This document shows positions 1 through 5,596 of a stretch of 5,596 bases of DNA, one piece after another. The stretch spans positions 1 to 5,596 of the forward strand of contig CBDVBZ010000182.1 in assembly GCA_965372355.1 (NCBI GenBank), in the 5' to 3' direction. The notes below the pieces were generated by a model, which ran no database searches, was not told the DNA's origin, and was given only the letters and a program-made list of their open reading frames with translations. Position 1 is the first letter of the stretch; the number at the start of each line of letters is the position of its first letter. Both the position numbers and the translations under genes were made by a program. Source of the DNA: CBDVBZ01 sp965372355 (GTDB taxonomy: Bacteria; Krumholzibacteriota; Krumholzibacteriia; WVZY01).

Positions 1-1
1 T

Positions 2-322
2 CCGGAGACCGATGAGGCGGCTGCCGTCCTGGAGACGGATGAAGCATTTGTTACACCCGAGCTGGATGGAACGGGCGTCGTGGATGATATGACGGCGGCC
101 TCCGAGGCGACGGAGATCGAGGACGGTCACGGGGGCAGCGCAAAGGTTGATAAAGCGGTCGCCGCGGGCGCACCGTTCACGAGCTCGGAGGGACTGGAGA
201 CCGAACAAGAGAGGGATGTGGAAAAACGCGGTGAGGAAGAAACCCACGAATGGGAAACGGACGGGCCACAAGACGAACCGCCCGCGGAAGACCCCCCAGA
301 CAAACTACAAACCGACAGATAA
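2..322 (+). CDS. scpB: Acidic C-terminal tail of a probable segregation and condensation protein B (5' end outside window)
   Basis: The frame is open from the window edge to a TAA at 320-322, giving 106 residues. The peptide is low-complexity and strongly acidic, rich in Glu, Asp, Ala, Gly and Pro, with runs such as EEETHEWETDGPQDEPPAED. It has no predicted fold and no recognisable motif. The ScpB winged-helix domains would lie upstream, outside the window, so the name rests on context: scpA-scpB-rluB is a very common bacterial gene order, and some ScpB proteins carry disordered acidic tails. ScpB binds ScpA and the SMC ATPase in the bacterial condensin that compacts and separates chromosomes. 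The last 107 bases overlap rluB in a different frame. That the frame is coding is fairly likely, since it is open throughout with biased composition. The product assignment is inference; another protein with an acidic tail is possible. Confidence 0.45.
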   Translation, partial: PETDEAAAVLETDEAFVTPELDGTGVVDDMTAASEATEIEDGHGGSAKVDKAVAAGAPFTSSEGLETEQERDVEKRGEEETHEWETDGPQDEPPAEDPPDKLQTDR

Positions 323-1064
323 AGAGACGATCTCTTCGGTCAGACTGAATCGATACCTCGCGATGCTGGGTGTTGGCTCGAGGAGAACATGCGACGACAT
401 CGTGAAGTCGGGACGTGTTATCGTCGACGGTGATCACACGGCCGACCCATCGCTCAGGGTCGATCCCAGGAAGACCCGCATCACTATCGATGGCGTACCA
501 TTTGGCAAGCCGCAGCGGCCGCTTGTTCTCGTACTGAACAAACCGACGGGTGTCGTCTCGACCGCAAAAGATCCTCAAGGTCGCCCGACCGTCCTGGATC
601 TTTGTAAGAAATACACACGGACAAGACGCCTGTTTCCTGTTGGTCGCCTCGACATCAACACGACTGGGCTTATTCTTTTGACCAACGACGGAGAGCTGTG
701 TTACCGTCTCACCCATCCACGTTTTCAGATTGCACGGGTTTACCATGTCAGCGTCCGGGGTCTGATGAACGAGAGAAAGCTCACAGGACTCCAAAAGTTT
801 GCCTCGCCCTCGCGTCGCTCACGTCACGACCGCTCGTCGGTCGAAATGCTGAAACAACACAATCGCGAATCAGTTCTCAAGATCACGCTACGAGAAGGCC
901 GCAGTCGGCAGGTGAGGCGGATGTGTGAATCGCTGGGGCTGCGCGTCGTAAAGCTCAGGCGGGTCCGGTTTGGACCGCTGACGATCCGCAACCTCCCATT
1001 GGGTGCTGTTCGTCCGCTGGAGAAGGCGGAGATGGATCGGCTTCGTCGCCATGTGTCGGATTAG
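216..1064 (+). CDS. rluB: 23S rRNA pseudouridine synthase, RluB/RsuA family
   Basis: The predicted enzyme isomerises a uridine of 23S rRNA (U2605 in E. coli RluB) to pseudouridine during large-subunit assembly in the cytoplasm. From the ATG at 216 the protein has 282 residues. Residues 1-41 are a basic, disordered tail. An S4 RNA-binding domain follows at about 42-90 (VRLNRYLAMLGVGSRR), then the catalytic domain at about 100-275. Visible motifs are NKPTGVVST (108-116), GRPTVLDL, the catalytic-loop motif GRLDINTTGLILLTNDG with the nucleophile Asp146, and EGRSRQVRRM (227-236). The GRPTVLDL and VVST forms favour RluB over RluE/RluF. The start is uncertain: the S4 core begins just after the scpB stop, and the only in-frame starts that keep it are TTG 147, ATG 216 and GTG 231, all inside scpB. 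The purine-rich AAGAGAGGG before 216 is very close to the ATG. The usual G-V-x-L-x-(D/E)-G segment is not recognisable near residues 194-208. hisC follows after 12 bases. Confidence 0.9.
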   Translation: MWKNAVRKKPTNGKRTGHKTNRPRKTPQTNYKPTDKETISSVRLNRYLAMLGVGSRRTCDDIVKSGRVIVDGDHTADPSLRVDPRKTRITIDGVPFGKPQRPLVLVLNKPTGVVSTAKDPQGRPTVLDLCKKYTRTRRLFPVGRLDINTTGLILLTNDGELCYRLTHPRFQIARVYHVSVRGLMNERKLTGLQKFASPSRRSRHDRSSVEMLKQHNRESVLKITLREGRSRQVRRMCESLGLRVVKLRRVRFGPLTIRNLPLGAVRPLEKAEMDRLRRHVSD

Positions 1065-1076
1065 GAAAGGGGAACA

Positions 1077-2186
1077 ATGGATCTGGACAAGCTCGCAAAG
1101 CCATTTCTCAAGAAGATCAGACCCTACAAGCCGGGCAAACCAATCGAGCAGTTGCAGCGTGAGCGCGGGATCCCCGGACCCATTGCCAAACTCGCCTCGA
1201 ACGAGAACCCTTACCCGCCAGCCGAGCGGATAAAACGTGCCGTCATCAAGGCCATGGACGAGGGCAACCGATACCCGGAATCCGGAGCCCCCGTGCTTAC
1301 CGGCAAGCTGGCTGAGCGTCACAACGTGGAGCCTTCCGAGATCTTTGTCGCGCACGGCACCAACGAGATCATCGATCTGCTCGTTCGCGCATACGTGAAC
1401 CCTGACGAAAACTGTGTGTTTTCCGATCTGAGCTTTATTATTTATAAGCTTGTGTGTATGCAAAATGGGGTGCAGTTCGTCGAGGTGCCGTATGTGGATT
1501 ACACGCACGATCTGGCCGCGATGGCAGACGCGATCGACGCGAAGACAAAGATCGTCTTCGTCTGCAACCCCAACAACCCGACGGCGACGTACAACAACGC
1601 CTCGGATTTCAAGGCCCTGATCGACAGGGTTCCGGACCATACGCTAGTTGTGGTGGATGAGGCGTATTTCGAGTTCGTCGATGCGAATGACTATCCCGAC
1701 AGCATGCAACTGAGGAAGGAACACGAGAATCTGATCGTATTCAGGACATTCTCCAAATACTATTCACTGGCCGGTCCGCGGATCGGATATGCGATTGCCG
1801 ATCCCCGTGTGGTGGACATCCTGCACAAGATCAGACAACCGTTCAACGTCAACAGGCTTGCGCAGGCTGCGGCGGAGGCCGCGCTGGATTGCAGCGAAGA
1901 ACTGAAGCCGTTCGTCGAAGAAACGATCCGCGAACGCGAGATTATGAGGACAGAGCTGCGGGGACTGGGGTGCGAGTGCCCGCCAACGCAGACTAACTTT
2001 GTTTTCGTCATTCCAAAGAGTCACTCGGGCGATGTCTGCAAGCGTCTCGAGTCGCGCGGTATCATCGTGCGGCCGATGGCTCCGTTCGGGGCGCCCGAGA
2101 ACACGTTTCGTGTGAATACGGGAACACCGGAGGAGAACCGTCGTTTTATTGATGCTTTCAAGACCATCCTGACCGAGGCGTCGTGA
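1077..2186 (+). CDS. hisC: Histidinol-phosphate aminotransferase, possibly also acting on aromatic amino acids
   Basis: This is a PLP-dependent fold-type I aminotransferase of 369 residues, a normal HisC length. HisC converts imidazole-acetol phosphate and glutamate to histidinol phosphate and 2-oxoglutarate in histidine synthesis. Some homologues also transaminate phenylpyruvate, hydroxyphenylpyruvate or prephenate. Visible motifs: SNENPYP (41-47) at the substrate site; GTNEIIDLL (94-102) contacting PLP phosphate; NPNNPT (164-169) with the PLP-ring Asn167; VVVDEAYFEF (191-200) with Asp194 and Tyr197; FRTFSKYYSLAGPRIGYA (222-239) with the PLP lysine Lys227 and phosphate-binding Arg235; FRVNTGTPEEN (344-354) with substrate Arg345. 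Ala170 replaces the Gly usual after NPNNPT. Purine-rich AGGAAAGGGG overlaps the rluB stop and precedes the ATG, so the start is well supported and translation is probably coupled. No other his gene is in view, and the neighbour cmk fits an aromatic-pathway context, so the physiological substrate is open. Confidence 0.9.
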   Translation: MDLDKLAKPFLKKIRPYKPGKPIEQLQRERGIPGPIAKLASNENPYPPAERIKRAVIKAMDEGNRYPESGAPVLTGKLAERHNVEPSEIFVAHGTNEIIDLLVRAYVNPDENCVFSDLSFIIYKLVCMQNGVQFVEVPYVDYTHDLAAMADAIDAKTKIVFVCNPNNPTATYNNASDFKALIDRVPDHTLVVVDEAYFEFVDANDYPDSMQLRKEHENLIVFRTFSKYYSLAGPRIGYAIADPRVVDILHKIRQPFNVNRLAQAAAEAALDCSEELKPFVEETIREREIMRTELRGLGCECPPTQTNFVFVIPKSHSGDVCKRLESRGIIVRPMAPFGAPENTFRVNTGTPEENRRFIDAFKTILTEAS

Positions 2187-2211
2187 CAAGACCGGAAAGA
2201 CCCGTCAATTC

Positions 2212-3609
2212 ATGAACTCACCAGACAGACAAGACAGCATTCTTCGCAAGTTCGTCGTCGCGATCGATGGTCCGTCCGGTTCGGGCAAGACGACAACTGC
2301 ACGGGCGATCGCGCGTCGGCTCGGTTTGCGCCATCTGGATACCGGAGCGATGTATCGCGCGGTGACGCACAAGGCCCTCCAGTCGGCGCTCGATCTGGAA
2401 AACGAGAAGGCGATATCCGAGGTCGCCGCAGGGGTCGATATCTCGTTTGTCGAACAGACGGAGGGTTCGCCGCGGGTACTTCTCGATGGTGAGGATGTTT
2501 CTGAGGCCATTCGATCAGCGGATGTCACGAGCAACGTGTCACTCGTGAGCTCGTACGGGGCGGTCAGAGAGGCGATGGTAAGACGACAGCGCGAGCTTGC
2601 CAACGCCGGCGGCGTTGTTCTCGAAGGCAGAGATATCGGGAGCGTTGTGCTGCCGGTTGCGGATGTAAAAATCTATCTCGATGCCTCGATCGATGTTCGC
2701 GCGAAACGGCGCTGCAAAGAGATCCGGGACGGCGGCGGGACCGCTGACGAGAGATCGATCAGGGAGAGTATCGAGAGGCGTGACCAATTTGACTCTACGC
2801 GTGAGGTCAGTCCGCTGATGATACCGTATGGTGCCAGGATCATCGACACGACTGAGCTCTCCATCGACGAGCAGGTGGAAGAGGTCGAGCGAATCGCGCG
2901 TGAGATCGTCGTGCAGATCGACGCGATCACCTTGCCGAGGGGTGCGCGAAATCCCCTGCGGCGGCGGAGACTGGGTTGGCGGCTCGTACAGCTGGGGGCC
3001 GAGTTGGTCCTCAGGGTCTTTTTTGGTCTCCGGATCGTGCGAAAGGAAAAAACTGATTATCTCGAGACGTATATCTACGCGTGCAACCACCGCTCGAACA
3101 TCGACCCGCCGGTATTCGGGTCGACGGTGGAACGCGAGATCCATTTCGTTGCCAAGGACACCCTGTTCAAGAACCGCCTGCTCGGCGGGTTGATCTCCTA
3201 TCTGAACTCGGTGCCCATTCGACGGGGGAGATTCGACCGGGCCGTTCTGGATCGCTTTGTAGATCTGCTGAAGAAGGACCGGTCGGTCCTGATCTTTCCG
3301 GAGGGCGGGCGGCAGAGGGGCGGCGAGCTTGGCGAGGCGAGGGCGGGCATCGGTTACCTGGCCCTCAAGTCTGGCCGGCCCGTGGTGCCGGTCTACATCG
3401 AAGGCACGAACGGCCTGCGCAGCGCTTTCCTCCGCAACCCTGGCCTTACGTTGATCCAGGGGCGTCCCATGCGGATGACCGACCCGGATCTCAGCCGATA
3501 CCAGGGCAAGGATCACTTCCGCAAGTTCGGGCGCATGGTGATGGCAGCGATCGCCGCCCTCAAAGATGAGCACGAGAAAGCCCGCCGGAAGGGGCATTCT
3601 TCCACTTGA
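2212..3609 (+). CDS. cmk: Cytidylate kinase fused to 1-acyl-sn-glycerol-3-phosphate acyltransferase (Cmk-PlsC)
   Basis: One unbroken 465-residue frame carries two enzymes. Residues 14-230 are a (d)CMP kinase: P-loop GPSGSGKT (20-27), LDTGAMYRA (42-50), EGRDIG (138-143), Arg166/Arg167, and RRDQFDSTRE (189-198), covering ATP and CMP sites. Residues about 255-455 are a PlsC-type acyltransferase: motif I NHRSNID (292-298) with the catalytic His-x4-Asp pair, the RRGRFD region (337-342), motif III FPEGGR (362-367), where Gly replaces the usual Thr, and motif IV VVPVYIEGT (391-399). The joint (about 230-255) is basic, with RRRR at 250-253, followed by an amphipathic or hydrophobic stretch to about 276 that could sit on the inner membrane. 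Cmk makes CDP from CMP; PlsC acylates lysophosphatidic acid to phosphatidic acid. In Bacillus-type genomes the two are separate neighbouring genes before an rpsA homologue. The only plausible start is ATG 2212, with a weak GGAAAG 12 bases upstream. No good internal start for a free PlsC is seen. Confidence 0.93.
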   Translation: MNSPDRQDSILRKFVVAIDGPSGSGKTTTARAIARRLGLRHLDTGAMYRAVTHKALQSALDLENEKAISEVAAGVDISFVEQTEGSPRVLLDGEDVSEAIRSADVTSNVSLVSSYGAVREAMVRRQRELANAGGVVLEGRDIGSVVLPVADVKIYLDASIDVRAKRRCKEIRDGGGTADERSIRESIERRDQFDSTREVSPLMIPYGARIIDTTELSIDEQVEEVERIAREIVVQIDAITLPRGARNPLRRRRLGWRLVQLGAELVLRVFFGLRIVRKEKTDYLETYIYACNHRSNIDPPVFGSTVEREIHFVAKDTLFKNRLLGGLISYLNSVPIRRGRFDRAVLDRFVDLLKKDRSVLIFPEGGRQRGGELGEARAGIGYLALKSGRPVVPVYIEGTNGLRSAFLRNPGLTLIQGRPMRMTDPDLSRYQGKDHFRKFGRMVMAAIAALKDEHEKARRKGHSST

Positions 3610-3616
3610 GCTCGGG

Positions 3617-3709
3617 CCGGTTGCGGCTTGTCCTGGAAGGGCTCCGCCTTCCGGGCAGCAGAGGCTCTGGCCGGTTCAGCTGCACCCTGCGGGTGTCAGC
3701 TGCAACCGG
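3617..3709. repeat. 8-bp inverted repeat CCGGTTGC / GCAACCGG enclosing the gap hairpins
   Basis: CCGGTTGC at 3617-3624 is the exact reverse complement of GCAACCGG at 3702-3709. The right copy is also needed for the base of the hairpin at 3661-3715, where it pairs with CCGGTT at 3671-3676. The two pairings exclude each other, so the transcript could fold either as two separate hairpins or as one enclosed branched structure. This is seen directly in the sequence; any switching role is inference. Confidence 0.6.
3632..3655. other. Hairpin 1 downstream of cmk-plsC
   Basis: CCTGGAAGG (3632-3640) pairs with CCTTCCGGG (3647-3655) around the 6-base loop GCTCCG. The stem is 9 bp with one T·G pair. 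It begins 22 bases after the cmk-plsC stop. No run of T follows, so it does not look like a standard intrinsic terminator; it could stabilise or mark the 3' end of the upstream mRNA. Confidence 0.65.
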
Positions 3710-3715
3710 TGCCTC
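3661..3715. other. Hairpin 2, long imperfect stem before rpsA
   Basis: Read inward, GAGGC (3661-3665) pairs with GCCTC (3711-3715). After an internal loop, CCGGTT (3671-3676) pairs with AACCGG (3704-3709). The palindrome CAGCTG (3677-3682) pairs with its second copy (3697-3702), and CACCC (3683-3687) pairs with GGGTG (3691-3695) across the loop TGC. That is 22 paired positions with only single-base bulges (T3696, C3703) inside the inner 17 bp. There is no T tract after it. Candidates are a Rho-linked 3' end, an RNA-processing site, or a copy of a dispersed REP-like repeat. Confidence 0.7.
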
Positions 3716-3753
3716 CAAATCCCCTACAACTACGCTGTTGCCAGATTTAGGCC

Positions 3754-3783
3754 TTGCGTCGGGGGGGGCTTGAGACTTATGAT
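3754..3783 (+). promoter_or_regulatory. Candidate sigma-70 type promoter for rpsA
   Basis: TATGAT at 3778-3783 differs by one base from the consensus -10 TATAAT. TTGCGT at 3754-3759 is a partial -35 (first three bases match) with an 18-base spacer that contains eight consecutive G. Transcription would start near 3790, leaving a leader of roughly 40 bases that is AT-richer than the surroundings. A perfect TTGACA at 3799-3804 lies downstream but has no fitting -10 before the gene. This is motif reading only. Confidence 0.35.
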
Positions 3784-3816
3784 TCTCCGGTCATTTTCTT
3801 GACAAAATCCAGTACG

Positions 3817-3825
3817 AAAGGGGAG
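3817..3825 (+). promoter_or_regulatory. Ribosome binding site of rpsA
   Basis: AAAGGGGAG lies 7 bases before the ATG at 3833 and is the best Shine-Dalgarno-like site of the window. It decides in favour of ATG 3833 over the later in-frame ATG at 3926, which has no comparable site. Confidence 0.7.
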
Positions 3826-3832
3826 TTTCTCA

Positions 3833-5596
3833 ATGGTGGATTCAGGCCTCGGAGCCCAGGACGCTCCGGGAGAAGACAAAGACTCAAGGGCCGGAGGTGG
3901 GGGCACCTCAACTTCAACGGCGGAAATGGGTGGGGGGTGGCGCCGGTCACCGGTATACGCGGAGTTCGAAGAACTCGATGTCGAAACCGCGGAAAAGGAG
4001 ACGCAGCATTACCAGGAGGAAATAGAGGGGAATTTCATCGAGGAACTTGAGGTAACGATCACAACCTTCGAGGAGGGCAAGATCGTCAAGGGCTCGATCA
4101 CAGAGATCCGTGAGAACGAGATCATCGTGGATGTCGGGTTCAAGAGTGAGGGGACTATCCCGGTATCGGAGTTCCGGGATTTCACAACGATCAACCAGGG
4201 GGACGAGATCGATGTCTTTCTGGAGAAACTCGAGAACCAGGATGGGCTCGTCGTCCTTTCCAAGGAGAAGGCCGACTTCTTCAAGGTCTGGGACGAGATC
4301 AAACAGGGTTTCGAAGCAGGTTCGATCATGGAGGGTCGTGTTGCCCGCCGCATCAAGGGCGGTCTGGTGGTCGATCTTCTCGGGGTCGATGCGTTTCTGC
4401 CGGGCAGTCAGATCGCTCTGAGACAGGTGCCCAACCTGGACGATCTGATCGGTCAGACTCTCAATTTCAAAATCATCAAGATCAACAAACGGCGACGGAA
4501 CATCGTCGTGTCGCGCAGGATCGTGCTCGAGGAGCAGAGGGAAGCTCAGAAGAAGACCCTTCTCGCCGAGCTCGAGGTCGGCGAGACAAGAAAAGGCGGC
4601 GTCAAGAACATCACGGACTTTGGTGCGTTCGTTGATCTTGGCGGTGTCGACGGGCTTCTCCATTTGACCGACATGACGTGGGGACGAATCAATCATCCCT
4701 CCGAAGTCGTCTCAATTGGTGACGAGATAGAAGTCAAGGTGTTGGATTTTGACAAAGAGCGAGAGAAGATCTCACTCGGTCTCAAGCAGCTCACGCCGCA
4801 TCCTTGGGATGGTGTCGAGGATCGATTCGTCGTGGGTGACAGGGTCAAGGGCAAGGTGGTCAGCATCACGGATTACGGTGCCTTTATCGAACTCGAGAAG
4901 GGTGTCGAGGGTCTCATCCACATATCCGAGATGTCGTGGACGAGGCATGTCAAGCATCCGTCGAAGGTGCTATCGATTAGTGATATTGTCGATGCAATGG
5001 TTCTCAAAGTCGACAAAGAGCACCAGAAGATCTCTCTGGGTCTCAAGCAGACCGAGCCCGATCCCTGGAGCCTCATCGAGCAGAAGTATCCTGTCGGCAC
5101 GCACCTGAACGGTACGGTGCGCAACCTGACGAATTTTGGCGCTTTTGTCGAGATCGAGGAAGGCATCGACGGCTTGCTTCATATCTCCGACATGTCGTGG
5201 GCGAAACGAGTGCGTCACCCCAGCGAAATGGTCAACAAGGGTGATGAGATCGAGATCGTTGTGCTGGACATCAGTCAGGAGAAGAAGCGTATCAGCCTCG
5301 GCATGAAGCAGCTCACTGAGAATCCGTGGGATATGCTCGCAGAGGAATACGCCGTCGACACAATCGTCGAGGGCACGGTGACGAGGCTGCTCGACCGGGG
5401 AGCCGTCGTCGAACTGCGCGCGGATGTCGAGGGATTCGTTCCTGTGGGTCAGCTGGCGAAGCCAGATCTGGGACACCCCGAGGATTGCTTTGACGTAAGC
5501 GACAAGCTTCCGCTCAAGGTGATCAAGATCGATCCAAAGAACAAGCGTATCGTTCTCAGTGTGTCCGCCTATATGAGGGGTGCCGACGACGATGAG
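3833..5596 (+). CDS. rpsA: 30S ribosomal protein S1, six S1 domains (3' end outside window)
   Basis: S1 binds mRNA on the small ribosomal subunit and helps unfold it during initiation. The frame is open for 588 codons to the window edge, with no stop seen. Six S1 (OB-fold) RNA-binding domains lie at about residues 80-146, 164-229, 250-317, 335-404, 422-492 and 509-578. Domains 3-5 are closest to each other, repeating at 85-87 residues with the pattern G-x-V-x-x-(I/L)-T-(D/N)-(F/Y)-GAF-(V/I), HISxMSW or close forms, and ISLGLKQ, joined by linkers ending in HPW, DPW or NPW. Domains 1 and 2 are more divergent, as in known S1, where they dock on the ribosome; FKSEGTIPVSEF is typical of domain 1. 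Residues 1-45 are an unusual Gly/Ser/Thr-rich leader, then an acidic stretch (46-72). The visible end, GADDDE, follows domain 6, so the stop is probably close. Six domains match the long proteobacterial type rather than the four-domain Bacillus homologue. Confidence 0.95.
   Translation, partial: MVDSGLGAQDAPGEDKDSRAGGGGTSTSTAEMGGGWRRSPVYAEFEELDVETAEKETQHYQEEIEGNFIEELEVTITTFEEGKIVKGSITEIRENEIIVDVGFKSEGTIPVSEFRDFTTINQGDEIDVFLEKLENQDGLVVLSKEKADFFKVWDEIKQGFEAGSIMEGRVARRIKGGLVVDLLGVDAFLPGSQIALRQVPNLDDLIGQTLNFKIIKINKRRRNIVVSRRIVLEEQREAQKKTLLAELEVGETRKGGVKNITDFGAFVDLGGVDGLLHLTDMTWGRINHPSEVVSIGDEIEVKVLDFDKEREKISLGLKQLTPHPWDGVEDRFVVGDRVKGKVVSITDYGAFIELEKGVEGLIHISEMSWTRHVKHPSKVLSISDIVDAMVLKVDKEHQKISLGLKQTEPDPWSLIEQKYPVGTHLNGTVRNLTNFGAFVEIEEGIDGLLHISDMSWAKRVRHPSEMVNKGDEIEIVVLDISQEKKRISLGMKQLTENPWDMLAEEYAVDTIVEGTVTRLLDRGAVVELRADVEGFVPVGQLAKPDLGHPEDCFDVSDKLPLKVIKIDPKNKRIVLSVSAYMRGADDDE

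Noticed and set aside
187..193. GGAGGGA as the rluB ribosome binding site
   Set aside because: It is a good Shine-Dalgarno match, but no in-frame start lies at a workable distance; the ATG at 216 is 22 bases away.
888..1640. 250-codon open frame on the - strand across the rluB/hisC junction
   Set aside because: It runs opposite two well-supported genes, shows no family motifs, and has no ribosome binding site that I can see.
2539..3597. 352-codon open frame on the - strand opposite cmk-plsC
   Set aside because: The + strand carries clear Cmk and PlsC motifs throughout. The reverse frame has no recognisable domain and is an expected shadow of GC-rich codon use.
3661..3715. Intrinsic terminator
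   Set aside because: The stem is strong, but the following bases are TCCAAATCCCC-like with no T run, so I list it as a hairpin of unknown role.
3566..3802. 78-codon + strand frame spanning the end of cmk-plsC and the gap
   Set aside because: It reads through the hairpins, has no family resemblance, and starts within the PlsC coding region in another frame.
3799..3804. Perfect TTGACA -35 hexamer before rpsA
   Set aside because: No acceptable -10 occurs 15-19 bases downstream; that span is the GGGGAG ribosome binding region. A start there would fall inside the gene.
3947..4696. 249-codon open frame on the - strand opposite rpsA
   Set aside because: It is the reverse reading of S1 domains 1-3, whose motifs are unmistakable on the + strand. 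The similar frame at 4970-5476 is rejected for the same reason.

Overview
This window is a housekeeping locus on the + strand, moderately GC-rich. It reads: tail of a probable scpB, rluB, hisC, a fused cmk-plsC, then rpsA, which is cut off by the window end. The genes are bacterial, and ScpB/RluB/Cmk/PlsC/S1 neighbourhoods occur in many phyla. The HisC style, the one-piece Cmk-PlsC and the long acidic leader on S1 suggest a Gram-negative lineage outside the common model groups. I cannot name the phylum from sequence alone.

Layout. Positions 2-322 hold the last 106 codons of an acidic, low-complexity reading frame, best explained as the C-terminal tail of ScpB. The 23S rRNA pseudouridine synthase gene rluB (216-1064) must start inside that tail in another frame. 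hisC (1077-2186) follows after 12 bases. The cytidylate kinase/acyltransferase fusion (2212-3609) follows after 25 bases. These four probably form one transcription unit. A 223-base gap (3610-3832) holds two strong GC-rich hairpins, then a candidate promoter and a good ribosome binding site for rpsA (3833 to beyond 5596), which encodes six S1 domains.

How the genes fit together. RluB modifies the ribosome and S1 brings mRNA to it. Cmk recycles CMP. PlsC makes phosphatidic acid, which combines with CTP to form CDP-diacylglycerol, so the fusion joins two steps that feed the same phospholipid precursor. hisC just upstream of cmk-rpsA recalls the aromatic amino acid 'supraoperon' (hisC-tyrA-aroA-cmk-rpsA) with tyrA and aroA missing here.

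I found no mobile element, CRISPR array, tRNA or rRNA, and no clearly new system. The points most worth a second look are the long scpB/rluB overlap in two oppositely charged frames, the Cmk-PlsC fusion, the structured gap before rpsA, and a G8 run inside the candidate rpsA promoter spacer.
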